A model generated the notes under the pieces. It did not search any database, was not told the DNA's origin, and was given only the letters and a program-made list of their open reading frames with translations. Source: Weissella thailandensis (GTDB lineage: Bacteria; Bacillota; Bacilli; Lactobacillales; Lactobacillaceae). From it: a stretch of DNA of 64,000 nucleotides. This document shows positions 45,069-52,586 of this stretch, in pieces; position 1 is the stretch's first letter, and every line of letters begins with the position of its first letter. The position numbers and the translations under genes were made by a program. The stretch spans positions 1 to 64,000 of the forward strand of contig NZ_BJEC01000009.1 in NCBI RefSeq assembly GCF_005405465.1, given 5' to 3'.

Positions 45069-45503
45069 TTAAAATCCTAGTTCTTCCAAACCATCCGCAA
45101 TATCGTCGAAGTTTTCTGCAGTTTCATCTTCATAAGCCTGCCACTTCTCAGTGCTCCATAATTCGAAGGTTGTGTCCCCAAGACCGAAAACAGTTACATT
45201 TTTTTCGATTTTTGCATAATCACGTAATGTTTGTGACAGGTTAATACGCCCTTGTTTATCAAATTCAACTTCAATCGCACCACCAAAAACAAAACGCTTA
45301 AATTGACGTGCTTTTGAGTTAGTTTCTGGCAATGCATTTATCTTTTTTGAAAAGTCTTGCCATCCCTCAAGGGTATAGGCACGCAATGAATGATCCATCC
45401 ATCGGGTGATTACAAAAGACTCACCTAACTGGTTTCGAAATTTAGCCGGGATAATCAGCCGATTCTTTGTATCTAATGCATGTTGATACGTTCCCATGAA
45501 CAT
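45069..45503 (-). CDS. mraZ: Transcriptional regulator MraZ
   Basis: MraZ is a doubled AbrB-like (SpoVT-AbrB) DNA-binding protein that regulates its own dcw operon. The first half MFMGTYQHALDTKNRLIIPAKFR and the second FDKQGRINLSQTLRDYA each carry the D-x-K/Q-x-R core. 144 residues, normal. GGAGG lies nine bases before the ATG. Five GTGG repeats at 10-base spacing (45586-45629) form its likely operator. Confidence 0.95.
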   Translation of the reverse strand: MFMGTYQHALDTKNRLIIPAKFRNQLGESFVITRWMDHSLRAYTLEGWQDFSKKINALPETNSKARQFKRFVFGGAIEVEFDKQGRINLSQTLRDYAKIEKNVTVFGLGDTTFELWSTEKWQAYEDETAENFDDIADGLEELGF

Positions 45504-45537
45504 CAGCTAATTCCTCCTCTCTAAATTTCGACATGTC

Positions 45538-45567
45538 ACAATAACAATTCACCAATCTATTCGACAA
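45538..45567 (-). promoter_or_regulatory. Candidate mraZ/dcw promoter
   Basis: Minus strand -35 TTGTCG (45562-45567), 18-base spacer, -10 TATTGT (45538-45543), about 35 bases before mraZ and directly downstream of the MraZ boxes. Confidence 0.45.
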
Positions 45568-45585
45568 TTCAATACATTTAATTTA

Positions 45586-45629
45586 CCACAATATCCCACT
45601 TTCAACCACCTTTCCCCACCTATTACCAC
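45586..45629 (-). promoter_or_regulatory. MraZ operator: five GTGG repeats at 10-bp spacing
   Basis: On the minus strand GTGG recurs at exactly 10-base steps (plus-strand CCAC at 45586, 45596, 45606, 45616 and 45626), several as GGTGGG or GTGGGA. MraZ proteins bind tandem TGGG-type repeats spaced one helical turn apart upstream of mraZ. Three or four copies are common; five in register is a long array. Confidence 0.85.
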
Positions 45630-45659
45630 CTTGTTTTTTAAAACATTTATTGTTAAGAA

Positions 45660-45675
45660 TACCGATGTATCGGTA
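45660..45675. promoter_or_regulatory. Perfect 7-bp inverted repeat (operator-like)
   Basis: TACCGAT and ATCGGTA around a two-base centre, 30 bases upstream of the MraZ boxes. There is no T-tract. It may be a protein-binding site; the protein is unknown. Confidence 0.4.
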
Positions 45676-45831
45676 CATAGTGACTTTTTTAACATAAAGT
45701 TTACAATTATGCGTAATTTTAACAACAAATTAAACACCAAATGATGCATCCAGAAACGGTGGGAAAAAGTGGGCATTAAAAACCTATGTGATGCTGTAAA
45801 AGGCATTTTTTCATGGCAAAGTAGCAATAAA

Positions 45832-45864
45832 AAAGGAGTTTGGGATACTGTCCCAAACTCCTTT
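45832..45864. terminator. Bidirectional-type terminator after the membrane-protein gene
   Basis: AAAGGAGTTTGGGA/TCCCAAACTCCTTT pair perfectly around TACTG, flanked by A on one side and T on the other. It ends the prmA-rsmE-membrane protein transcript (minus) and resembles the GAGGTTGGGACA terminators. Confidence 0.85.
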
Positions 45865-45950
45865 TACTTAAAGCAGATTAATTATAGATTTATAGTTTCC
45901 GGCCATTTATATGCCATAACACCGACAACTACTTAATATAAATAACGCCC

Positions 45951-46331
45951 TTAAACTTCGCTAAAGCCACCATCAACTGGAATTTGCTTATCAATATCAA
46001 ATTCTTCTTCTTGGCCACTAGTAAATGCAAAAACTTCTAAAATCAAATACAACAAAGCAAGGTAATAACCATAGAACATCGAATTTATGTGTAGCCAAAC
46101 CGAAATTAAGAATACGATTGGCCAAACCAGTAACAACACCCAAAGTCCACCTGTATGACGTAGAAAACGACCAGCAATAACGCTAAATACCATATTAACA
46201 ATAAAAAGTAATACGATAATTTTGAAATTAGCGGTTAGTTTCGTCAAGTTAATGACATATGGAAAAAGAATGCCAAAAATTGGCATTAAAATCCAAAAAC
46301 GCCAATCAAAAGTTTTATTAAACCTTTTCAT
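45951..46331 (-). CDS. Small membrane protein of unknown function
   Basis: 126 residues with about four hydrophobic segments (WILMPIFGILFPYVINL, FKIIVLLFIVNMVFSVIAG, LWVLLLVWPIVFLISVWL, MFYGYYLALLYLILEVFAF) and an acidic tail SGQEEEFDIDKQIPVDGG. I do not recognise the family. AGGAG lies eight bases before the ATG. It is the last gene of the prmA-rsmE transcript (21 bases after rsmE) and stands just before mraZ, where some lactobacilli carry a small membrane protein; that is not enough to assign a function. Confidence 0.75.
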   Translation of the reverse strand: MKRFNKTFDWRFWILMPIFGILFPYVINLTKLTANFKIIVLLFIVNMVFSVIAGRFLRHTGGLWVLLLVWPIVFLISVWLHINSMFYGYYLALLYLILEVFAFTSGQEEEFDIDKQIPVDGGFSEV

Positions 46332-46352
46332 ATAAAAACTCCTATTTCATTA

Positions 46353-47093
46353 CTATATATTTAATTCTATAACATAACTTAAAGTACTCAAAGCATATAA
46401 TGGTGCTGTCTCAGCTCTCAAAATACGGGGGCCTAACCCTACTGGCACAAAGCCTTGTTTCACTAATGCATCAACTTCTTGTGAAGATAAACCACCTTCT
46501 GGGCCAAATAAGAAACTGACGGAATCATCAGGTCGTAAGCCATTTAATTGTTGAACCAATTGACTAGTTTCCCCTTGCTTAGCACTTTCTTCCCAAGCCA
46601 CTAATTTCACTGTACTATCAACCACTAAATCTGCTAGTGATGCAACATAACTGACATCAGGTATCCGTAGTCGATGAGCTTGTTCTGCTGCTGAAGTAGC
46701 TATTTTATTCAAACGGGTAATTTTCTTAGCCGCTTTCTGACCCCAATGAACAACCGACCACGCCGTTTCAACAACGATAATGTGATGAACGCCTAACTCC
46801 GTTGCCTTTTGTACAACCCATTCAGGCTTGTCACCTTTAGATAATCCAATAATAATTGTTGTATCAACTGGTAATTCAACGTGGGCCTCTTGTCGTGAAA
46901 CAATCGCCATAATTGGACGCTCTAGTTCGAACCTTACGACTTTAGCAATAATAATTTCCTGCCGATTTGGTAATACAAATTCCGCCTGAGAACCTTCGCG
47001 ACTTCGCAAAACAGTTATAAAATGATGTGCGACTTTTTCTGGTAATTGAAATTCTTCACCAGTAGGCACCTCATCCAAAAAATATCTCTGCAT
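46353..47093 (-). CDS. rsmE: 16S rRNA (uridine-1498-N3) methyltransferase RsmE
   Basis: RsmE methylates U1498 of 16S rRNA; it is a SPOUT (trefoil-knot) methyltransferase. IGLSKGDKPEWVVQKATELG, FLFGPEGGLSSQEVDAL and LGPRILRAETAPLYAL are the knot motifs. The N-terminal PUA-like domain begins MQRYFLDE. 246 residues. Its ATG overlaps the prmA stop by one base, so the two are coupled. Confidence 0.95.
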   Translation of the reverse strand: MQRYFLDEVPTGEEFQLPEKVAHHFITVLRSREGSQAEFVLPNRQEIIIAKVVRFELERPIMAIVSRQEAHVELPVDTTIIIGLSKGDKPEWVVQKATELGVHHIIVVETAWSVVHWGQKAAKKITRLNKIATSAAEQAHRLRIPDVSYVASLADLVVDSTVKLVAWEESAKQGETSQLVQQLNGLRPDDSVSFLFGPEGGLSSQEVDALVKQGFVPVGLGPRILRAETAPLYALSTLSYVIELNI

Positions 47094-48046
47094 TAATCAT
47101 CCTCATTCTTAAACTTTGCAATAATACCGTACCAGTCGCCTAACTTCATTGATTGTTCAACAACTAAGCCTTGCGCTGTTAATGCACTGATCATCTGATC
47201 ACGTTTATCATAATAAATACCAGATAATAACAGATAACCATCTGGTTGCAAAATATTAGTAACATCTGGAATCAACATATCTAACACTTCTGCTAGCATA
47301 TTAGCAATTACTATATCATATTTTTTATCAGGAACATCTTTTAACAAATCACTAACCATCAACTGCATGTCAGCAGCCTTTGGATTTAAATCAACATTAC
47401 CTTGTGCTGATTTTACCGCAACTTCATCAATGTCTGTTCCTAGAATATCGTCAGCGCCTAATAAGCGGGCTGCAATTCCTAACACGCCTGAACCAGTTCC
47501 GAGGTCAATGACAGATTCTCCACCACGTACAACAACTTCCAATGCTTGCATCATTAACTTTGTTGTCGGATGCGTTCCTGTACCAAAAGCCATCCCTGGA
47601 TCTAAAACAATCACTTCCTCATCGGATTGCACTGACTGATACTCTTCCCACTTAGGTACAACCGTTATATGACGTGTTACACGAACTGGATGATAATACT
47701 TTTGCCATTCAGTTGCCCAATCAGCATCAGCTACTGACTGTACACTAACTGTACCTGGATGTGCATCCAGTCCAAATTCGGCCAACTGGTCAACTTCAGC
47801 TTGAATAGTCTCTGTCATCGGTTGTAAATCAATTTCATTTGCAAAATAGCCAGTCACAGCTGCGCCACTCAAACGATGAACGATATCGTCTTCTTTTACC
47901 ATCACGGTAGCATCAGCTGGTTGATAATGTGCCAATTCTGCAGAGTCATCAATTTCAACACCTTCTGCACCATGTGTCATTAATATGTTACTGATTGCTT
48001 CAATCGCCTCAGTCTGTGTCTCTACAACAATTTTTTGCCAACTCAT
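47093..48046 (-). CDS. prmA: Ribosomal protein L11 methyltransferase PrmA
   Basis: PrmA trimethylates Lys and N-terminal residues of L11. The substrate-recognition domain (about 1-110) is followed by SAM motif VIDLGTGSGVLGIAARLLGA, ILGTDIDEVAVKSA and IVIANMLAEVLDML. MAFGTGTHPTTKLMMQAL is the family signature. 317 residues. GAGGG precedes the ATG. First gene of the three-gene transcript. Confidence 0.95.
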   Translation of the reverse strand: MSWQKIVVETQTEAIEAISNILMTHGAEGVEIDDSAELAHYQPADATVMVKEDDIVHRLSGAAVTGYFANEIDLQPMTETIQAEVDQLAEFGLDAHPGTVSVQSVADADWATEWQKYYHPVRVTRHITVVPKWEEYQSVQSDEEVIVLDPGMAFGTGTHPTTKLMMQALEVVVRGGESVIDLGTGSGVLGIAARLLGADDILGTDIDEVAVKSAQGNVDLNPKAADMQLMVSDLLKDVPDKKYDIVIANMLAEVLDMLIPDVTNILQPDGYLLLSGIYYDKRDQMISALTAQGLVVEQSMKLGDWYGIIAKFKNEDD

Positions 48047-48087
48047 GAATATCCCTCATTTACTATTACTTTGTTCTAATTACGTTT

Positions 48088-48096
48088 AGAATACCA
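48088..48096 (-). promoter_or_regulatory. prmA operon promoter (extended -10)
   Basis: Minus-strand TGGTATTCT lies 42 bases before prmA; the -35 is poor. Confidence 0.45.
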
Positions 48097-48130
48097 CAAA
48101 ATAACGCAAACGCCCATCTTATACAAACAA

Positions 48131-48178
48131 ACAAAAAATACACCTAACAATCAGCTATACCAATTATTAAGTGTATTA
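48131..48178 (-). terminator. pyk terminator
   Basis: Minus-strand AATACACTTAA and TTAGGTGTATT pair over 11 positions (one wobble) around a 19-base loop, followed by TTTTTTGTTTG. Confidence 0.75.
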
Positions 48179-48195
48179 GTTTTATTTATATAATT

Positions 48196-49620
48196 TTAGT
48201 CAATTGTAACAATTGTCATCAAATTAGTCGTACCTGAAGTTGTTACAGGGATACCTGCCGTAACGATGATTGTATCACCCTTACTTGCAACACCGTTTTT
48301 AACAGCTTCGCGCTTTGCCAACTCAATCATTGCATCAGTGTCACCCACTGGTTCAGCAATCGTTGGTTGTACACCCCAGTAAATGTTCAACATACGTTGT
48401 ACACCTTCTGTAAAGGTAATTGCCAAAATATCAGCATTTGGACGATACTTTGAAATCATCTTTGCTGTGTAACCTGAATTAGTTGCAGCAACAATTGCCT
48501 TAATATCCAAGTTACCAGCAGCATTGGCCACAGCTGATGCGACTGACTCAGTGACGTCAGTTGTATCAAAGTGATCAACATCATGGTGACCATTCATTGC
48601 CAATGATGTTTCTGCCTTCTCATCAATACGAGCCATCGTTGCTACAGCCTCAACTGGGTAAGCACCGTTGGCAGATTCACCTGATAGCATCGTTGCATCA
48701 GTACCATCAAACACAGCATTAGCAACGTCAGATGCCTCTGCACGTGTTGGACGAGGGTTCTCTTGCATTGAATCAAGCATGTCCGTAGCTGTAATAACTG
48801 GCTTAGCAGCTGCATTTAAGCGACGAATCAAGTTCTTTTGTACCAAAGGAACATTTTCTGCTGGAATTTCAACACCCATGTCTCCACGAGCAATCATTAA
48901 TCCGTCAGAAACTTCCAAAATCTCATCAAAGTTATCAATTCCCTCTTGTGATTCGATCTTTGGGAAAATCATAACTTCTTCGTGATGTGATTCAGTTAAC
49001 AATTCACGAATTTCAAGTACATCAGCAGCCTTACGAACAAATGATGCAGCAATATATTGAATACCATTCTTCAAACCGAAACGGATATCATCAGCATCCT
49101 TTTCAGTAATACCAGGTAGGTTAATTGCAACACCTGGGGCGTTAACACCCTTACGTGATCCCAAGATACCGTGGTTTTGTACTTCAGTTACCAATTCCTT
49201 GTTTGCATCATCTTTTTCAGTGATTACCATGTCAAGCTTACCATCATCAAACAAGACATGACCACCAACATGAACATCATCAAACAAACCAGGATAAGTT
49301 ACAGCAATCTTCTCCTTCGTACCTTCAATAGAAGAATCCATTGAAATACGAACAACATCACCAATGTTAAATTCAATCTTACCAGGCTCTTGTACAGTGG
49401 TACGAATCTCAGCACCCTTGGTATCTAGCAAGAAACCAACTTTCTTACCAGCTGCCTTCTCGGCCTCACGAACTGCATTCATTCGTCCCAAATGTTCCTC
49501 ATGATCACCATGTGAAAAATTGAAACGGACAACATTTGTACCAGATTCGATTATCTTTGTAATCGTCTCTACATCAGAGCTGGCTGGTCCAAGCGTTGAA
49601 ACAATCTTGGTCTTCTTCAT
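48196..49620 (-). CDS. pyk: Pyruvate kinase
   Basis: Makes pyruvate and ATP from phosphoenolpyruvate. MKKTKIVSTLGPASSD, VVRFNFSHGDHEEH (substrate/K+ site), IFPKIESQEGIDNFDEI, MIARGDMGVEIP and PTRAEASDVANAVFDGTDA are all canonical. At 474 residues it lacks the extra C-terminal phosphohistidine-like domain of Bacillus enzymes. AGGAG lies ten bases before the ATG. A CcpA-like site lies in its upstream region. Confidence 0.97.
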   Translation of the reverse strand: MKKTKIVSTLGPASSDVETITKIIESGTNVVRFNFSHGDHEEHLGRMNAVREAEKAAGKKVGFLLDTKGAEIRTTVQEPGKIEFNIGDVVRISMDSSIEGTKEKIAVTYPGLFDDVHVGGHVLFDDGKLDMVITEKDDANKELVTEVQNHGILGSRKGVNAPGVAINLPGITEKDADDIRFGLKNGIQYIAASFVRKAADVLEIRELLTESHHEEVMIFPKIESQEGIDNFDEILEVSDGLMIARGDMGVEIPAENVPLVQKNLIRRLNAAAKPVITATDMLDSMQENPRPTRAEASDVANAVFDGTDATMLSGESANGAYPVEAVATMARIDEKAETSLAMNGHHDVDHFDTTDVTESVASAVANAAGNLDIKAIVAATNSGYTAKMISKYRPNADILAITFTEGVQRMLNIYWGVQPTIAEPVGDTDAMIELAKREAVKNGVASKGDTIIVTAGIPVTTSGTTNLMTIVTID

Positions 49621-49752
49621 GATTAAAACTTCTCCTTAGTAAAAGATATTGCTACTTCTATCTATCTGCAATCATTGTACTATTTATCACTTTCTTTGTA
49701 TACAAATTCAATTCGGCGTTTGTTTCATCAGTAGAACAGTTTTTATCCCCTA

Positions 49753-49793
49753 AAATTAGGAACCTTTTTATATTAAGCAATAAAGCGCTATCA
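49753..49793 (-). promoter_or_regulatory. Candidate CcpA (cre) site and promoter upstream of pyk
   Basis: Minus-strand TGATAGCGCTTTAT (49780-49793) and its complement fit the cre consensus at 12 of 14 positions on the plus strand. It overlaps the start of a possible -35 TTGCTT (49775-49780) with -10 TAATTT (49753-49758, 16-base spacer). A cre just upstream of -35 would suit activation of glycolysis. The leader to pyk would be about 130 bases. Confidence 0.45.
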
Positions 49794-49824
49794 TAATTTT
49801 AAATCTTTTTTTATTCTTTATATA

Positions 49825-49857
49825 TAAAAAAAGATTAGGACAAATTGTCCTAATCTT
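49825..49857 (-). terminator. lysP terminator
   Basis: AAGATTAGGACA/TGTCCTAATCTT, a perfect 12-bp stem with a 3-base loop (49831-49857), followed on the minus strand by T7. Confidence 0.92.
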
Positions 49858-49867
49858 AGTAATTTAT

Positions 49868-51343
49868 TTAATCTAATGATCGCGCATTAGTATCCAAATC
49901 AACGTCCGTTAGCTTGCGTAGCTTAGTATGATGCTTGATCTTATAACCAAAGTACAAAACTAAGAATAGTGGGATAGCTAAGTATGTCGTGATAATACCA
50001 GGCCAATTCCAGTCAGCAATCGAGCCTTTAAATGATGCTGTATCTTGTCCAACAACAACGATAATCGATAAGACCAATGCAACGATTGGTCCAAATGGGA
50101 ACCACTTTGCTTTATAACGTAACCTATTAACGTCTCTACCTTGCGCAATAAATGCTCGACGGAAACGGTAATGCGAAATGGCAACACCAATCCAAGCAAT
50201 AAAACCAGTCAAACCAGAAGCAGCAACTAAGTAATAGTACAATCCTTGACCAAATATCGATGTAACATAGGTAAATAATCCTACAGCAACCGTAGCTAAT
50301 AAGGCAGGAACTGGAATTCCAGTCCGGATATTAACCCGCTTGAAAATCTTAGGTGCCAACCCGTCTATTGCCATTGAGTAAAGCATACGAGAAGATGCAT
50401 AAAGCCCCGAATTAGCTGATGATACAACTGCTGTTAGAATAACTGCATTCATGATAGAAGCTGCCGCGGCTAGTCCAGCAGACTTAAATACCAAAGTAAA
50501 TGGTGAGACAGCAATATTTGTTTCACTTGAGTGCAACAAGCTTGGATCCTTGTAATAGATAATTGCACCAATAATGAAAATAGATAAAATGTAAAATAGT
50601 AAAATACGCCAGAAAATTTGCTTTACAGCAGCAGGTACTGATTTTTCAGGTGTTTCTGATTCACCAGCTGTAATTCCGACCATCTCAGTCCCTTGGAATG
50701 AGAAACCAGCAACCATAAACACTGACAAAATACCGCCAAAGCCACCAACAAACCCATGATTGCCACCGGCTGACAGGTTATGCGACACATCAGGTTGCTT
50801 AAACATAATACCTAAAATAGTTAGTAATCCAACAATTAAAAAGGCAACAACTGCAGTGACTTTAATCATGGCCATCCAAAACTCCGTCTCAGCATAAGCC
50901 TTAGCTGAGAACAAATTAATCACTGTAATTAACACCAAAACAATCGTCGACCAAATCCAACTGGGGACATTTGGTAACCAAAATCCCATGACAACCCCAA
51001 CGGTTGCAGCTTCTACAGCTACTGTAATGGCCCAATTAAACCAGTAGTTCCACCCCATCGCAAAGCCAAATGCTGGATCAACGAAACGGTCAGCATAAAC
51101 TGAAAATGAACCTGAAATAGGCATATAAGTTGCCATTTCTCCCAAGCTGGTCATTAGAAAGTAAACCATTACACCAATAACAGCATAAGCAGTCAACGCT
51201 CCAAATGGTCCTGCCTGAGAAATCGTTGCTCCCGATGCAACAAACAGTCCTGTTCCAATCGTCCCTCCCAATGCAATCATTGAAAGATGACGGGTTTTCA
51301 TTGTTCTCTTTAAATGTCCCGTCTGTTGTTGATTATCCGCCAT
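49868..51343 (-). CDS. lysP: Lysine permease of the APC family (LysP type)
   Basis: A 491-residue amino-acid permease with 12 expected helices. The APC signature SMIALGGTIGTGLFVASGATI is near the N-terminus, followed by YFLMTSLGEMATYMPISGSF and FQGTEMVGITAGESE. These are shared by LysP and other basic/aromatic permeases; substrate lysine is assigned because the leader contains a lysine riboswitch. AGGAGG lies five bases before the ATG. Single-gene unit with its own terminator. Confidence 0.92.
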   Translation of the reverse strand: MADNQQQTGHLKRTMKTRHLSMIALGGTIGTGLFVASGATISQAGPFGALTAYAVIGVMVYFLMTSLGEMATYMPISGSFSVYADRFVDPAFGFAMGWNYWFNWAITVAVEAATVGVVMGFWLPNVPSWIWSTIVLVLITVINLFSAKAYAETEFWMAMIKVTAVVAFLIVGLLTILGIMFKQPDVSHNLSAGGNHGFVGGFGGILSVFMVAGFSFQGTEMVGITAGESETPEKSVPAAVKQIFWRILLFYILSIFIIGAIIYYKDPSLLHSSETNIAVSPFTLVFKSAGLAAAASIMNAVILTAVVSSANSGLYASSRMLYSMAIDGLAPKIFKRVNIRTGIPVPALLATVAVGLFTYVTSIFGQGLYYYLVAASGLTGFIAWIGVAISHYRFRRAFIAQGRDVNRLRYKAKWFPFGPIVALVLSIIVVVGQDTASFKGSIADWNWPGIITTYLAIPLFLVLYFGYKIKHHTKLRKLTDVDLDTNARSLD

Positions 51344-51381
51344 AATTCCTCCTAAAACAAAGGCCTAACGCATTTAAAAAC

Positions 51382-51421
51382 AAAAAAATCCTAGTTTACA
51401 CATCTATCGTATAAACTAGGA
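51382..51421 (-). terminator. Attenuator of the lysine riboswitch
   Basis: Minus-strand CCTAGTTTA/TAAACTAGG (9 bp, 13-base loop) is followed by ATTTTTTTG and lies 40 bases before lysP. In the usual mechanism lysine binding favours this terminator. Confidence 0.8.
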
Positions 51422-51436
51422 ACTCATTAGTTTTTA

Positions 51437-51613
51437 GTATTGTCGATAGCTCTCCGCAGCCGACTATTTTGCCGCGACAGTCTGCACACTATTAATATAC
51501 ACACCAACGATGAATATCACCATATCCACCATTTCGGCAATCGCCCCTTTCATCTAATATCCACGCCCGTCGGCTCCTTTAGACTAATTATGTTGACTGC
51601 AACCTCTATATCC
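51437..51613 (-). promoter_or_regulatory. Lysine riboswitch (L box)
   Basis: Minus strand carries the conserved blocks of the lysine aptamer in order: AGAGGTTGCA at the 5' end, AAAGGAGCCGACGGGCG, GATGAAAGGGGCGATTGCCGA, TTGGTGTG, and the 3' closing block GGAGAGCTATC. With the attenuator downstream it should shut lysP off when lysine is plentiful. Confidence 0.9.
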
Positions 51614-51631
51614 TATTTAATTTGTAACCTT

Positions 51632-51661
51632 AATATACATGAACCCATTTTACTTTGTCAA
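51632..51661 (-). promoter_or_regulatory. Promoter of the lysP leader
   Basis: Minus strand -35 TTGACA (51656-51661), 18-base spacer, -10 TATATT (51632-51637). Confidence 0.65.
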
Positions 51662-51730
51662 GTTATATTTTAAGTAAAGTACAAGAGTCATTAAGCATTT
51701 TAGGCATACATGGGTTATTTGTAACAAACA

Positions 51731-51739
51731 TGATAAAAT
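51731..51739 (+). promoter_or_regulatory. Promoter of the PAP2-like gene (extended -10)
   Basis: TGATAAAAT fits TG-N-TATAAT with one change and lies about 50 bases before the ATG. Confidence 0.5.
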
Positions 51740-51789
51740 CAATATAGTTAAACATTTGACAGACTAGATTAGCAAAGGAGTATGGGCTT

Positions 51790-52437
51790 ATGATTATAGC
51801 TAGATCACACACACGTTTTCTGACGTTTCTGATTAGTTTGCTATTATTTATTGTAATTTCAATATTAACCTATAGACATCAGGGATTCTTGCACACACTC
51901 ACACAAATAGACTATTCAATTGCTAGGGCCGTGGTACCTAATTGGCTAGAAAATCTTATTAAACCAGCTTATATTTTTAGTCATGGCATCCTGTCTGGTT
52001 TACTGATCTTTGTCATTGCTTTCTTTTTGTGGGGATTTAAGTTTAAAATTCCAGCAACCTGGATTTTATTAACCAGCTTAAGTGGTTGGTTATTAATCAA
52101 CATTCTTTCACTATTTTTTAACTTAGAAGTCAATGGTACAAAAATAGTTTATCCTGCACATACAACATTTTTTATGACCTTATTAATCTCTTACATATTA
52201 CTCATTATTATCCCTGAAATTAAACACGATTTCGGCCAATTTATCTGTCAAACCATTTTGTTATTAAGTTGGGTCGGAACATTTATGATGACTTTATTGT
52301 CTCCTAACTACAATCTGGTTTCCGCACTTGCCGGTTGGATTTTAGCTATTGCTTGGCTAAAGTTTTCCGAAAATTTTTACCGCGTTTATGCCGGTGAATT
52401 ATATCGACGCAAAGGATTTAGCAATTCATGGTACTAA
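51790..52437 (+). CDS. PAP2-like membrane protein, catalytic motifs degenerate
   Basis: 215 residues, six hydrophobic segments. Overall plan (YPAHTTFFMTLLIS near 121-134, LVSALAGWILAIAWL near 177-191) resembles the PAP2/undecaprenyl-diphosphatase family. The second motif, normally PSGH, reads YPAHTT; the third, normally SRxxxxxHxxxD, reads SPNYNLVSALAG with no Arg, His or Asp. So phosphatase activity is doubtful. GGAG lies nine bases before the ATG; a four-codon ATG-TGA frame overlaps it. Plus-strand orientation and AT-rich composition differ from its neighbours. Confidence 0.65.
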   Translation: MIIARSHTRFLTFLISLLLFIVISILTYRHQGFLHTLTQIDYSIARAVVPNWLENLIKPAYIFSHGILSGLLIFVIAFFLWGFKFKIPATWILLTSLSGWLLINILSLFFNLEVNGTKIVYPAHTTFFMTLLISYILLIIIPEIKHDFGQFICQTILLLSWVGTFMMTLLSPNYNLVSALAGWILAIAWLKFSENFYRVYAGELYRRKGFSNSWY

Positions 52438-52440
52438 TAA

Positions 52441-52530
52441 AATGAGAGCGAGACAAAAATTGCGTTACATTGAGGCTTCAGACTTTTGGAGCGCGTTTAA
52501 GCTGTTAAATTTATAAGCTTATAATTAATT
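52441..52530. repeat. Possible remnant of a dispersed intergenic repeat
   Basis: A non-coding stretch beginning GAGAGCGAGACAAAAATTGC and holding GGAGCGCGTTTAAGCTG then TTATAAGCTTATAA (palindromic). It sits right before the GAGGTTGGGACA terminator. Its opening GAGxGxGACA resembles the terminator stems of this window, as if a longer repeat unit had decayed. Only one copy is seen here, so it is tentative. Confidence 0.3.
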
Positions 52531-52544
52531 TATTTTTAACAAAT

Positions 52545-52580
52545 AGAGGTTGGGACATTTCTTTTGTCCCAACCTCTTTT
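52545..52580. terminator. Shared terminator between the PAP2-like gene and fhs
   Basis: AGAGGTTGGGACA/TGTCCCAACCTCT, a perfect 13-bp stem with a 7-base loop, T-rich on the plus side and moderately T-rich on the minus side, between convergent genes. Confidence 0.85.
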
Positions 52581-52586
52581 ATTTTA

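Noticed and set aside
45549-45827. 92-residue minus-strand reading frame between mraZ and the membrane-protein gene
   Set aside because: It runs through the MraZ boxes and promoter region, has no ribosome binding site and its composition is not protein-like.
51440-51673. 77-residue plus-strand reading frame
   Set aside because: It is antisense to the lysine riboswitch and its promoter; no start signal.
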